From contig JANNDY010000135.1 of NCBI GenBank assembly GCA_031378345.1, positions 1 through 64,000 of the forward strand: a stretch of 64,000 nt of DNA, read 5' to 3'. Origin of the DNA: Emticicia sp031378345. Its GTDB lineage: Bacteria > Bacteroidota > Bacteroidia > Cytophagales > Spirosomataceae. Below the pieces are notes generated by a model. That model was not told the origin of the DNA, did not search any database, and saw nothing but the letters and a program-made list of their open reading frames with translations. Both the position numbers and the translations under genes were made by a program. Below, in pieces: positions 26,408 to 35,634 of this stretch (positions within the stretch are counted from its first letter, which is position 1; each line of letters opens with the position of its first letter).

Positions 26408-26445
26408 TTAATGCTAAATGATTAATGTTGAATGATTAATGAAGG
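26408..26445. repeat. TGAATGATTAATG-type repeat block
   Basis: ATGATTAATGTTGAATGAT-like units within 5 bases of the lysS start, in the divergent lysS/asnS spacer. Same word as at 49541-49633; no obvious inverted partner here. Confidence 0.6.
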
Positions 26446-26559
26446 TTTTCATCAATCACAAAACTTCTATTTTCCTGCAAAATTAATCAAAAAAGGCAAA
26501 GCAACGCTTAAAACAAATCAAAACAATCAGATTAATCAGTTCAATCAAAGTTTTATTCC

Positions 26560-26567
26560 TATTTTTG
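26560..26567 (+). promoter_or_regulatory. Minus-7 box of asnS promoter
   Basis: TATTTTTG matches the Bacteroidetes TAnnTTTG box, about 30 bases before the asnS ATG. No convincing TTTG element at the expected upstream spacing. Confidence 0.5.
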
Positions 26568-26596
26568 CAGTTCAATTCAAGAATAAAGAGAAAATT

Positions 26597-28024
26597 ATGC
26601 AAATCAAGGAATTACTACAACAAACGCCAACTGAACAAGTTATAACTGTAAAAGGTTGGGTACGTACCAAACGTGGACAAGCCGCCGTAACTTTTATTGC
26701 CATTAATGATGGCTCAACGATACATAATATTCAGGCGGTTGCCGAAGGTGAAGCAATTGATGAAGAAACTTTGAAATTGGTTTCGACGGGTGCGTGTGTA
26801 GCCATTACTGGTAAACTTGTAGCCTCGATGGGTAGCGGACAATCGGTTGAAATTAAAGCTGAAAAAATCATAGTTTACGGCACTGCCGACGAGACTTTTC
26901 CGATGCAACCAAAGAAACATTCTTTGGAGTTTTTGCGTGAAAAAGCCCATTTACGCTTCCGTACGAACACTTTTGGAGCAATTTTTCGTATTCGTCATAC
27001 TTTGGCTTTTGCTGTTCATAAGTATTTTAATGACAATGGTTTTTTCAATCTTCATACGCCAATCATCACTGCATCTGATGCCGAAGGTGCGGGAGAAATG
27101 TTTCATGTAACGAATTTCGACATGGAAAAACCACCAAAAGGCGATGATGGGAACATTGATTATAGTCAAGATTTCTTTGGTCGTAAGACAAGTTTGACCG
27201 TTTCGGGACAATTGGAAGGCGAATTAGGAGCTTTGGCTTTATCGAAAATTTATACTTTTGGACCAACTTTCCGTGCTGAAAATTCAAATACGACTCGCCA
27301 CTTGGCAGAGTTTTGGATGATTGAACCAGAAGTTGCTTTCTACGAATTGGAAGACAATATGGCTTTGGCAGAAGATTTTGTACAGTACGTAATCAAATAT
27401 GCTCTCGAAAACTGTGCCGATGATTTGGCTTTCTTGGAAAAACGTTTGTTGGAAGAAGAGAAAAGCAAGCCACAAAATGAGCGTAGTGAGTTGAGTTTGA
27501 TAGAAAAATTGAAGTTTGTGGTTGAAAATCAATTTCAAAGATTGACTTATACCGAAGCCATTGAAATTTTGGTGCGTTCAAAACCTCATAAAGAGAAAAA
27601 ATTCCAGTATAATGTTGCTTGGGGCATAGATTTGCAGTCAGAACATGAGCGATATTTGGTAGAAAAGCACTTCAAAAAACCAGTGATTTTGACCAATTAT
27701 CCGAAGGATATTAAGGCATTTTACATGAAATTGGACGAAGATGGGAAGACTGTAAGAGCAATGGATGTACTTTTCCCAGTAATCGGTGAAATTATCGGAG
27801 GCTCACAACGTGAAGATGATTACGAAAAACTCTTGGCACGTACAAAAGAAGTTGGCATAGACCCAGAAAACATTTGGTGGTATCTCGAAACTCGCAAATT
27901 TGGTTCTGCTCCACACGCAGGTTTTGGACTTGGTTTCGAGCGTTTGGTATTGTTCGTAACAGGTATGACAAACATTCGTGATGTGATTCCTTTTCCTCGT
28001 ACACCTAAGAGTGCAGAGTTTTGA
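26597..28024 (+). CDS. asnS: Asparaginyl-tRNA synthetase
   Basis: A 475-residue class IIb synthetase. The frame extends upstream to 26432, but the family starts at MQIKELLQQTPTEQVITVKG, and the ATG at 26597 sits behind a promoter box. An OB fold is first, then motif 1, motif 2 around TFRAENSNTTRHLAEFWM, and motif 3 GFGLGFERLVLFVTG. The ASDAEGAGEMFHVT segment is typical of bacterial AsnRS. Divergent from lysS. Confidence 0.96.
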   Translation: MQIKELLQQTPTEQVITVKGWVRTKRGQAAVTFIAINDGSTIHNIQAVAEGEAIDEETLKLVSTGACVAITGKLVASMGSGQSVEIKAEKIIVYGTADETFPMQPKKHSLEFLREKAHLRFRTNTFGAIFRIRHTLAFAVHKYFNDNGFFNLHTPIITASDAEGAGEMFHVTNFDMEKPPKGDDGNIDYSQDFFGRKTSLTVSGQLEGELGALALSKIYTFGPTFRAENSNTTRHLAEFWMIEPEVAFYELEDNMALAEDFVQYVIKYALENCADDLAFLEKRLLEEEKSKPQNERSELSLIEKLKFVVENQFQRLTYTEAIEILVRSKPHKEKKFQYNVAWGIDLQSEHERYLVEKHFKKPVILTNYPKDIKAFYMKLDEDGKTVRAMDVLFPVIGEIIGGSQREDDYEKLLARTKEVGIDPENIWWYLETRKFGSAPHAGFGLGFERLVLFVTGMTNIRDVIPFPRTPKSAEF

Positions 28025-28164
28025 TTAGGCACGAAAATTGAATAAATAAATATAGGACGCTGATATTTATGAAACTTATGATAAAAAATGATGTCGAAAT
28101 GGTATCATAACAAATCTGCCAAATCATAAAAATCTGCGTTCTATATTAATTAAAGCCGCCAAAA

Positions 28165-29250
28165 ATGCTCATAACACTCCTCATATTTCTTGCGTTTATT
28201 TTCGCCAATGTTGTCATTGCGGTTTATACCGAGCGTAAAGTTTCGGCATTTATTCAAGACCGAACTGGACCAATGGAAGTTGGCAAATGGGGCGTATTGC
28301 AACTCATTGCCGACCTTTTGAAGTTGATTCAAAAGGAAGATATTGTGCCTGCCGTAGCGGATAGACGAATGTTTAAGTTTGCTCCGTTGATGATTTTTAT
28401 GGCAATTTTTGCAGGATTTGCTTTGTTTCCACTTTCACCAAGTTTACGCGGTTCGGCAACGAATACTGGCGTTTTTATGCTTTTGGCAGTGGTTTCGCTT
28501 GATATTTTGGGGATTTTGATGGCAGGTTGGTCGTCAAATAATAAGTATTCTTTGTTGGGTGCGATGCGTTCGGTGGCTCAAATTATTTCTTATGAAGTTC
28601 CTTTGGGCTTGTCGGTTTTGTGCGTGGTTTTAATTACACAAACCCTTGATTTGCAGGAGATTAGCTTTCAACAAGGGCTTTTTTCACCAGAGAAAAACTA
28701 CCTTTTTGGCGTAAAAGCAACAGGCATTGAAGTTGGACAATACGGTGGAATTTTGACTTGGAATATCCTCCGAAATCCGTTTTTGATAATAGTTTTTGTT
28801 ATATATTTCATTGCTTCGTTGGCAGAATGTAATCGAGCACCTTTCGATTTACCCGAAGCCGAATCTGAATTGATTGGTGGTTTTCACACCGAATATTCAG
28901 GTTTTCGTTGGGCGATTTTGTTTCTTTCAGAATATGGAATGATGCTTTTAGTGTCGATTTTGGGAGCAATTTTATTTCTTGGAAGTTGGAATACACCTTT
29001 TCCGAATATTGGTTCTTTCACGCTTGGAAGTTGGACGAGCGGAATAATCGGACATTGGTCAAGCGATATTTGGGGAGCATTTTGGCTAATTTCAAAAGCC
29101 TATTTCTTGATTTTGATTCAAATGTGGGTACGTTGGACACTCCCACGCTTGCGAGTGGACCAACTCATGTATCTTTCTTGGAAAGTGCTCACGCCATTCT
29201 GTTTGGTGCTTTTACTTATTTCAGGCGTTTGGCGATTATTGATGATATGA
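28165..29250 (+). CDS. nuoH: NADH-quinone oxidoreductase subunit H
   Basis: A 361-residue inner-membrane subunit of respiratory complex I with about eight helices. Diagnostic segments are ERKVSAFIQDRTGP near residue 22, the quinone-site AECNRAPFDLPEAESEL and GGFHTEYSGFRW loops, and RWTLPRLRVDQLM near the end. In most genomes nuoH sits between nuoG and nuoI; here no other nuo gene is adjacent. The gene is intact and the neighbouring asnS is unrelated. A short frame of 32 codons begins at an ATG overlapping its stop (29247), but looks repeat-derived. Confidence 0.95.
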   Translation: MLITLLIFLAFIFANVVIAVYTERKVSAFIQDRTGPMEVGKWGVLQLIADLLKLIQKEDIVPAVADRRMFKFAPLMIFMAIFAGFALFPLSPSLRGSATNTGVFMLLAVVSLDILGILMAGWSSNNKYSLLGAMRSVAQIISYEVPLGLSVLCVVLITQTLDLQEISFQQGLFSPEKNYLFGVKATGIEVGQYGGILTWNILRNPFLIIVFVIYFIASLAECNRAPFDLPEAESELIGGFHTEYSGFRWAILFLSEYGMMLLVSILGAILFLGSWNTPFPNIGSFTLGSWTSGIIGHWSSDIWGAFWLISKAYFLILIQMWVRWTLPRLRVDQLMYLSWKVLTPFCLVLLLISGVWRLLMI

Positions 29251-29280
29251 ATTTATTGAGAAAGTTAGAAAAAACTTCAT

Positions 29281-29318
29281 ATTCACTCATTCAATCACTC
29301 GCTCATTCACTCATTCTC
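29281..29318. repeat. CTCATTCA-type repeat block
   Basis: CACTCATTCAATCACTCGC-like units between nuoH and the leftward regulator gene, ending within a few bases of the regulator stop. Same word family as at 8755-8800. Confidence 0.6.
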
Positions 29319-29319
29319 T

Positions 29320-30093
29320 TCACCCCAACTCAAACCAGCCTCTAAATTGATGGGCTTTTTCTTTGCTCACTACGATTTCATCTTTGGTTGAAACTACTAA
29401 TTTTAGCTCAATTTTTCCTGTAAAATGCGTTCGGTAACTTTCGATGGTATTTTTATTGGCAATAAATTGACGATTTGCCCGAAAGAAAATCTCAGGATTT
29501 AATAATTCTTCAATTTCATCTAATGAATTATAATCGGTTATAAGTCGCTGATTATCAGTGGTTTGAATCCAAATAACTTCATCTCTATAAAAACAAGCAA
29601 TTCGCTCAACAGTTACAGCCACGATATTTCGTTGGTGATGAGCCGTAAATCGAGTTTTGAATTTTGGCAATGTGGAGCGATTTTCCAAATCGTGCAATAA
29701 ATGATTCAATTGTTCTTGAAAATTATTATTTGCAGAATTATTAAAGTTCCTAAACTTCCCAAAAGCATTTTTCAACTCATCTTTATCAATAGGTTTTAAC
29801 AAATAATCAATGCTATTAAGTTTGAAGGCACGAATGGCGTATTCATCGTAAGCAGTAGTAAAAATAATGGGACATTGTGGCTGAATTTCCTGAAAAATGT
29901 CAAAACTCACACCATCGGAAAGTTGAATGTCTGACAAAATTAAGTCGGGTTCTACGTTATTTTTAAACCAATCTAAGGTTTCTTTTACGCTACCAATTGT
30001 TGCCAATAAAGTTGAAGTTGGTTCAAGTTGTTTGACCAAATTTTCGAGATTTTTGGCAACAAGTGGCTCATCTTCTATTAATAGTATTTTCAT
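29320..30093 (-). CDS. LytTR-family response regulator
   Basis: A 257-residue protein. A receiver domain (residues 1-120) has acidic pocket IEDEP, phospho-acceptor Asp55 in ILSDIQ and Lys in LLKPIDKDE. A LytTR DNA-binding domain (about 150-257) contains HQRNIVAVTVERIACFYRD, a RQFIANKNTIESYR segment and KLVVSTKDEIVVSKEKAHQF. It would switch genes when phosphorylated by the LytS-type kinase upstream (30345-31358) and may control the exporter genes transcribed ahead of it. Confidence 0.93.
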   Translation of the reverse strand: MKILLIEDEPLVAKNLENLVKQLEPTSTLLATIGSVKETLDWFKNNVEPDLILSDIQLSDGVSFDIFQEIQPQCPIIFTTAYDEYAIRAFKLNSIDYLLKPIDKDELKNAFGKFRNFNNSANNNFQEQLNHLLHDLENRSTLPKFKTRFTAHHQRNIVAVTVERIACFYRDEVIWIQTTDNQRLITDYNSLDEIEELLNPEIFFRANRQFIANKNTIESYRTHFTGKIELKLVVSTKDEIVVSKEKAHQFRGWFELG

Positions 30094-30344
30094 GGATTTT
30101 TAATGTTAGATAGAGAGCGTAAAAAAAACATATTCTCTGTTGTCCTGTGCGGACGGCTTTACTTTTTTTACCTCAAAAAAAGTAATCGCAACGGCGAACC
30201 GTCAAAAAAGGAGGCATAATTTAAACTCGCACAACTAAAAGTTCGATATTTTTTTGATTTAAACATCAATTATATCTCAACTTTTAGTCATGCTCAAACA
30301 GTAAATTATGTTATAAGGACTTCTTCTTTTAGTGGTTTCATTTT
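30094..30344. repeat. Intergenic region with nested hairpin
   Basis: A perfect hairpin TTACTTTTTTT-ACCTC-AAAAAAAGTAA lies at 30159-30185, enclosed by GACGG (30152-30156) and CCGTC (30199-30203). Further on, AACTAAAAGTT (about 30233) and CAACTTTTAGT (about 30278) form another inverted pair. No gene. Confidence 0.6.
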
Positions 30345-31358
30345 CTAAATTAAAGGTATTTTTACTCGAAAATTACCATTCGCTTCAATCAAAACTTCAT
30401 TGTCGCTTAAGAAACTATACAATGATTTTAAGTTGGTTAAACCTTGCCCATTAGACGTTTCCACTTGTTTTTTCAATTGAATTTTATTTTCGATTATCAA
30501 AAAATTATCTTGATTTAAAATATTGATAGTCAGTGGATTGTCTTTATTAGTTATATTATGTTTCAACGCATTTTCAATCAATATTTGGAGTGTAACAGGA
30601 GCAATTTGTTTGTCCAAAACTTCGTCTGAAATATTAAAATTAATTGTCAAAGAATCGCCAAAACGAGTTTTTAGTAAAGCTACGTAATTCTTGATAAAAT
30701 TCAATTCCGTTTCGAGGCTGACCAAGCCTTTTTCTTTGTTTTGTAAAACGTATCGAAATACTTTTGATAATTGACGCAAAAATTCACTCGCCAACGTTGG
30801 GTTTTCGTGAATCAAAGAATCAAGCGAGGTTAGGCTATTAAACAAAAAATGAGGATTGAGTTGATTCTGTAAATTATCAAACTGTACTTGCGATTTTTCT
30901 TTTTCGAGATTTGTGGCACGAAGGGCATTTTCACGCCATTTTTCTAATGAATATTTGGCGAAATGAGCCACATTTAGTAAAACTACTATTGCAATTTCAG
31001 CAAAAGCTCCTGCGAATTGAGCAAGATTAGTAAATTGTTTAGCAACTAATTCTTGGAAAGGAATAAAATGAACGCCAATGGCAAATACCATTCGTGAAAT
31101 TCCCGAAAAAAATATTAGTGTAATAATAATTTGAATAAAAAGTCTTTTAAAAATCCCCTTATCATAAGGCATTTTTTTATCCAAATAAGCATATAATTTC
31201 CCAAAGAAAAGCCAAGTAAAAGTCAGAACGATTCCAGAGATAAAAGATAGTAAAAGATTAATTTTTAAATCAATATGAAAAATATACCACCTTAAAAAAG
31301 TGGAAATAAGCACCATAAAAAATATAGCAAGGGTTGCTATTTTATTTTTTTGTTTCAT
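30345..31358 (-). CDS. LytS/YehU-type sensor histidine kinase
   Basis: A 337-residue inner-membrane kinase. Four N-terminal helices (about 8-135), a short coiled coil (WRENALRATNLEKEKSQVQF), then the His_kinase box with His170 in QLNPHFLFNSL. A compact ATPase domain follows, with ILIENALKHN as N-box. No large external sensor domain, so it probably senses within the membrane, as BceS- and LiaS-type kinases do. It pairs with the LytTR regulator downstream and follows an ABC exporter, an arrangement typical of self-regulated efflux. Confidence 0.92.
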   Translation of the reverse strand: MKQKNKIATLAIFFMVLISTFLRWYIFHIDLKINLLLSFISGIVLTFTWLFFGKLYAYLDKKMPYDKGIFKRLFIQIIITLIFFSGISRMVFAIGVHFIPFQELVAKQFTNLAQFAGAFAEIAIVVLLNVAHFAKYSLEKWRENALRATNLEKEKSQVQFDNLQNQLNPHFLFNSLTSLDSLIHENPTLASEFLRQLSKVFRYVLQNKEKGLVSLETELNFIKNYVALLKTRFGDSLTINFNISDEVLDKQIAPVTLQILIENALKHNITNKDNPLTINILNQDNFLIIENKIQLKKQVETSNGQGLTNLKSLYSFLSDNEVLIEANGNFRVKIPLI

Positions 31359-31445
31359 TTATTTTTAATAAAACTGAATATATTATATTTTCAATAATAA
31401 ACATAAATAACTCATAATCAATTACTTAAACAACAAATGAACAAA

Positions 31446-32117
31446 CTATATTATTTCCCCATCCGACATTTCTATAATTCTATCACAGCCTTTGGCAAAA
31501 TCTGGGTCGTGCGTAACGGCAATAATTGTTTGCTTATTATCATGAGCAATTTGCTTGAAAATCTCAAAAACTATGTCTGAATTTTTCTTGTCTAAATTTC
31601 CAGTTGGCTCATCGCCCATGATAATAGTTGGGTCGTTTATCAAAGCTCTTGCAATGGCTACTCGCTGCTGCTGACCGCCCGAAAGTTTGGATGATTGTTT
31701 GAGTGCTTGTTCATGAATATCAACCAATTTTAACTTTTCATAGGCACGTTCTTCTATTTCTTTTGCCGAATATTTACCTAATTTCAATGCCGGAAGCATC
31801 ACATTCTGTAAAACAGTAAACTCAGGCAATAAAAAGTGAAACTGAAAAACAAAACCCAAATGTTCATTACGAAAAGCCGCTAATTGGTTTTGCGTTTTGC
31901 CAGTAAGACGTTCGCCATTCATCACGAGCGAGCCTTCGTAGTCGGTGTCCATTGTAGAAAGTATGTACAAAAGCGTTGATTTTCCACAGCCAGATTTTCC
32001 AACCAAAGCCAAAAACTCGCCTTTGTTTGCCTGAAAAGAAATATTCTTCAAAACCTGAAACTTTTCGGGTTCATAGAAGAATTTGTTGATGTTGGAGGCG
32101 GACAAAACACTATTCAT
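31446..32117 (-). CDS. ABC transporter ATP-binding protein (LolD/MacB type)
   Basis: A 223-residue nucleotide-binding subunit: Walker A GKSGCGKST, Q-loop in FVFQFHFLLPEFTVLQNV, signature LSGGQQQRVAIARAL, Walker B IIMGDEPTGNLD, H-loop AVTHD. It belongs to the MacB/LolD/FtsE group that works with FtsX-fold permeases. The permease is encoded at 32570-33820, separated from it by a four-helix-bundle gene. Confidence 0.93.
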   Translation of the reverse strand: MNSVLSASNINKFFYEPEKFQVLKNISFQANKGEFLALVGKSGCGKSTLLYILSTMDTDYEGSLVMNGERLTGKTQNQLAAFRNEHLGFVFQFHFLLPEFTVLQNVMLPALKLGKYSAKEIEERAYEKLKLVDIHEQALKQSSKLSGGQQQRVAIARALINDPTIIMGDEPTGNLDKKNSDIVFEIFKQIAHDNKQTIIAVTHDPDFAKGCDRIIEMSDGEII

Positions 32118-32563
32118 TAATGTAGAGTTTAGAGTGTAGAGTTATTTTTTGTTCTCTTTTGATGAAAGAATAATGCTACTGAGAATATTTTTTAGTTCTA
32201 CACAGTATTTATGAATTGATTCAAAAGCATCTTTTTCAATAAAATCGCTATCGTGCAGGAGGTTTAACCAATAAAGTGTTTCACGACTTTCTTTCAATGA
32301 AATTGCCATTTTATGAATAAAATCATTTTTAGACTCGGCAGATTGAGCTTCATTTACATTCGCACCAATTGATGTACCATTTCTTAGCACTTGTTTTGAT
32401 AAAATGAATTCTTTCTGGTCTTTTGTCAAAAACTTATACATTTTGATTATTCTCAACGCAAACTGATAGCTTTTCTTTTGAATTATGCTTTCTTTCATTT
32501 TTTAGCAATTTTTGAACCCCTAAAAACTTTAAACTCTACATTCTGCACTCTTAACTCTACACT
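32118..32563. repeat. Inverted repeat arms flanking the four-helix-bundle gene
   Basis: Left arm 32118-32144 (TGTAGAGTTTAGAGTGTAGA...) and right arm about 32530-32563 (AACTCTACATTCTGCACTC...) are complementary. They enclose a single 118-codon gene. The gene's TAA stop (32142-32144) lies within the left arm. Confidence 0.7.
32142..32498 (-). CDS. Four-helix-bundle protein (23S rRNA intervening-sequence protein family)
   Basis: A 118-residue all-helical protein of the four-helix bundle/IVP family: SYQFALRIIKMYKFL, the diagnostic LSKQVLRNGTSIGANVNEAQ, KNDFIHKMAISLKESRETLYWL and ELKNILSSII. These proteins share the fold of the Avd accessory protein of diversity-generating retroelements, but their own role is unknown. 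In this window they are represented once, wedged between the ATPase and permease genes of one exporter and bracketed by inverted repeat arms. This suggests insertion into an older operon. Confidence 0.88.
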   Translation of the reverse strand: MKESIIQKKSYQFALRIIKMYKFLTKDQKEFILSKQVLRNGTSIGANVNEAQSAESKNDFIHKMAISLKESRETLYWLNLLHDSDFIEKDAFESIHKYCVELKNILSSIILSSKENKK

Positions 32564-32569
32564 AAAAAA

Positions 32570-33820
32570 CTATCCTCTCAGTATTGCCACAGGGTCGATT
32601 TTTGATGCTTTTCGGGCTGGCATATAACCTGCAATAATGGTAGTGATAATGCCAAAAGCCATGCCCATTATATAATATTTGCCTTGAAAAAGCACAGGAA
32701 AAGTCTTAATATCCAAGAAATCACCCGCATCAAAAGGCATCGTGGAAAGTGCATAACTTAGTCCAAAACCAAACAAAACGCCTAATAATGCTCCAAAAAA
32801 ACCAATGATTATTGACTGAATTAAGAAAATAGAAACGATGTCTTTGCCATCGAAACCTGTGGCTTTCAAGATGGCAATATCTTTCATTTTGCTGACAACA
32901 TTCATGGTCATAATGTTGTAAATACCAAAACCTGCCACCACCAAAAGTGTTATCGAAACAATAATCACCATGCCATTTCGGATTTTATCACCTGCCAAAA
33001 ACGCCGAATTCGCCTCTGCCCAATCTTGGGTTTTGTAGCCATATTGGTTTTTCAGTACCTTCGCATAATTCAGAGCCGCTTGCGAATCCTTCATTTTTAT
33101 ATGAATATCCGTTACATAACTTTTATCTTTTTGGAGAATTTCCTGCACCATCGAAATATTGGCGTAGCATTTTACCCCATCAACGGTTTGAATTCCAAAG
33201 CCATAAATTCCTACGATTTTTACCAATTTCAAGCTACCCGTCGGAGTCGTGACAGTGATTTTATCACCTACTTTTACATTGAGGTTTCTTGCCAGAATTT
33301 TCCCCATCAAAATACCATTCGGGTTAGAAAGCAAGGCTTCAATACTACCCGATTTCATTCGTTTTTTGAGGTTATAGAGTTTATCTTCTTTCAAAACTTC
33401 AACACCTGCAATTTGTCCAGCAATCGGAATTGGTCCTTTATTGAAGAAAACCTGCGAACTAATTTGCGGCGAAACACCCAAAACTGAAGGTTCTTTTTCA
33501 ATACTTGCGGCAATTTGGAGTCCATTTTTGATATTAGATAGCTCATTCTTAGGTAATTGATGATAAATCACATTAAAACCAGTTGGATTTGCTTCTTCAA
33601 TCAAACTTGGGTGATTGCTCGTGATTTCTTTATAAATTCTGACGTGAGGCGTAGCATCAAGAGCAGAATCTTCGAGAAATTGATTGACACCACTAATGAC
33701 CGAAATCATAATGAGAAACATCGCAATACCGAAGGTAACGCCCAACATCGCAATAACCGTCTGACTTTTCTTGGTCAGTAAGTGCGTTTTGGCTATTTGG
33801 AAAGAGATTTTTAGGTTCAT
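32570..33820 (-). CDS. ABC transporter permease (MacB/FtsX type)
   Basis: A 416-residue permease with the MacB layout: one N-terminal helix (TVIAMLGVTFGIAMFLIMISV), a large periplasmic MacB_PCD domain (about 50-270), then three C-terminal helices ending in GYMPARKASKIDPVAILRG. These proteins couple ATP use to mechanical work on the periplasmic side and export antibiotics, peptides or lipoproteins. It is the middle of an adaptor-permease-ATPase-kinase-regulator series read right to left. Confidence 0.93.
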   Translation of the reverse strand: MNLKISFQIAKTHLLTKKSQTVIAMLGVTFGIAMFLIMISVISGVNQFLEDSALDATPHVRIYKEITSNHPSLIEEANPTGFNVIYHQLPKNELSNIKNGLQIAASIEKEPSVLGVSPQISSQVFFNKGPIPIAGQIAGVEVLKEDKLYNLKKRMKSGSIEALLSNPNGILMGKILARNLNVKVGDKITVTTPTGSLKLVKIVGIYGFGIQTVDGVKCYANISMVQEILQKDKSYVTDIHIKMKDSQAALNYAKVLKNQYGYKTQDWAEANSAFLAGDKIRNGMVIIVSITLLVVAGFGIYNIMTMNVVSKMKDIAILKATGFDGKDIVSIFLIQSIIIGFFGALLGVLFGFGLSYALSTMPFDAGDFLDIKTFPVLFQGKYYIMGMAFGIITTIIAGYMPARKASKIDPVAILRG

Positions 33821-33863
33821 TGTTTGTGGGGCGAACTTCCAGTTCGCCGACGGGTATACTCAA

Positions 33864-34967
33864 TTAATTTATGACACTAAGAACTTTTGTCTTTTCCGAA
33901 ACACCCGATTTTATTTCTACCAAATCAAGATTTTCTACCCCTTTCATGATTTTTATCTTTTTCTTATCGCCATTTTCTTCAATCCAAACCGAATCGTTAC
34001 CAACTATATAATTTTTCGGAATTGTAAGTACTTTTGGGTTTTGCGAAATGATAATATTTGCTTCGATCGTCATGCCGTAGTAGGCATTTGGTTTTTCGTC
34101 CACAAATTCTGCATCAACTCTAAAAGTCTGGTCGGCTTTGTTGAGTTTTGGGTAAAGTTTGCTTACTCGTGCCTTGAAAACTTTATCTTTATAAACATCA
34201 ATTTTTATCAAGATTTCTTGACCAATTTGTACTTTTACAAAATCAGCTTCGTCGATAGCCAATTGTGCAAAAACAGCATCGGCATCGCCAACCAAAGCTA
34301 CAGCTTCACCTTTTCTGACCAATTCGCCTTGCTTTTTGTAAATTTCATAAAGTTTTCCAGCTTCAAAACTTCTAATTCTGAAATTATCGCCTTCACGAGC
34401 ATTGACTTTGAAGTTAGATTTTGAGTTTTGTAAATCAACGTACAATTGATTTTTTGTACGTAACCAAGCTTTTTTACGAGCCGAAACATCATTTTTTGAA
34501 GTCTGATAAGCCAAATCTGCACGTTCGTATTCAATGCGAGTTGTGGCGTTTCGGTCATACAATTCTTTGTAACGATTATAATTTATCGAATCATTGCTTA
34601 ACTTATTACGAGCATTTTTGAGCTGAGATTCAAGTTCATCTAAAATCGGTGAGTTATCACTAAAATTTGCCTCTGATTGGCGAAGAATATTGCTCGAAGC
34701 CTCCAAACGAGCATCTTGCGAAACGCTTTCGAGTTGAAAAATCAATTGATTTTTGCTTATTATATCGCCTTCAAAAGCTGTTTGTTTAACCAAAAAACCA
34801 TCGGCATTTGCCGTAAGTTTATATTCATTTTTCGGGAAAATATTACCTGATGCATACACTGCTTCGGTCAGAGGTTTATATTGGGGCGAAATGCTGGTAT
34901 TTTGACTTTTCTTGCAGGAAACTAAAATGCCAGCAAATGCTAAAATTATGAGATGTTCTTTTTTCAT
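33864..34967 (-). CDS. Periplasmic adaptor (HlyD/MacA type) lipoprotein
   Basis: Start chosen at the ATG at 34967 (signal peptide with lipobox LVSC, Cys18) rather than the TTG at 35000. About 367 residues: lipoyl/barrel-sandwich halves (LTANADGFLVKQTAFEGDII and GELVRKGEAVALVGDADA), an alpha-helical hairpin between them (RQSEANFSDNSPIL... DRNATTRIEYERADLAYQ), and C-terminal beta domains. It would link the MacB-type permease to an outer-membrane channel, which is not encoded here. Confidence 0.9.
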   Translation of the reverse strand: MKKEHLIILAFAGILVSCKKSQNTSISPQYKPLTEAVYASGNIFPKNEYKLTANADGFLVKQTAFEGDIISKNQLIFQLESVSQDARLEASSNILRQSEANFSDNSPILDELESQLKNARNKLSNDSINYNRYKELYDRNATTRIEYERADLAYQTSKNDVSARKKAWLRTKNQLYVDLQNSKSNFKVNAREGDNFRIRSFEAGKLYEIYKKQGELVRKGEAVALVGDADAVFAQLAIDEADFVKVQIGQEILIKIDVYKDKVFKARVSKLYPKLNKADQTFRVDAEFVDEKPNAYYGMTIEANIIISQNPKVLTIPKNYIVGNDSVWIEENGDKKKIKIMKGVENLDLVEIKSGVSEKTKVLSVIN

Positions 34968-35175
34968 ATTTGTTACAGAATAAGGTGTTCGCCCTTTCAA
35001 TTTTCTTCAAAAGTGCGTGTAATTTATAGAACCATCAAGAAATTATGAATGAAACGGAAGAAAAAATGTTTGAGGCAGAATTAATTTTGATGTTTTGGAA
35101 TGGTTTTATGCTATTTTAGTAGAAACTTCGTTATTATTACATCAGTGATTAAAAAAAAACAATCAATTCTTTTCC

Positions 35176-35631
35176 ATGAAAATCTCATTCGCTCTAAGCA
35201 AACTCACGATATTATTTCTCTTATCATCATTGATAGTCATGAATTGTTCAAAAGACGATTCACCTTCAGGACAGATTGTTGGTAGCTGGAAATTTACCAA
35301 TATTTATGTAAAAGAAGGTACAAAAGCAGAATCTGACCAGTTTTTGACATTGGCTTCTCAACTGCCTTGTGTGAAAGAAATTGTTTTTATTTTTAAGAAA
35401 AGTGGAGATGTAACAGCCACAACTTCAGCAGATTGTCAGTCCACAGCCAATATTTTTGTAGGTTCAGCAGGTTCAGGTAAATATGAAGTAACAGATAATA
35501 AATTGATAATTACAGACAAGACCTCAACAACTTTTGACATAACTTTTAGTGGAAAAACAATGACTTGGAAATTGGCAACCGTAAATGGGGCTGTTACGAC
35601 AACGACGAGGTTTGTTTTTGCAAAACAATAG
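35176..35631 (+). CDS. Lipocalin-like lipoprotein
   Basis: A 151-residue protein with a signal peptide and lipobox VMNC (Cys24). The mature part opens with IVGSWKFTNIYVKEGT, the usual start of the Bacteroidetes lipocalin-like (DUF4923/lipocalin_4-like) families, and ends in strands typical of a small barrel (KLIITDKTSTTFDITFSG). Ligand unknown. Its stop is three bases from the stop of the converging recX gene, with no room for a terminator. Confidence 0.75.
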   Translation: MKISFALSKLTILFLLSSLIVMNCSKDDSPSGQIVGSWKFTNIYVKEGTKAESDQFLTLASQLPCVKEIVFIFKKSGDVTATTSADCQSTANIFVGSAGSGKYEVTDNKLIITDKTSTTFDITFSGKTMTWKLATVNGAVTTTTRFVFAKQ

Positions 35632-35634
35632 GAT

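Noticed and set aside
29247..29345. A 32-codon frame overlapping the nuoH stop
   Set aside because: Most of it is encoded by the CTCATTCA repeat and it shows no similarity to NuoI or another complex I subunit.
32142..32498. Four-helix-bundle gene considered as the Avd gene of a diversity-generating retroelement
   Set aside because: No reverse transcriptase, template or variable repeat is visible near it.
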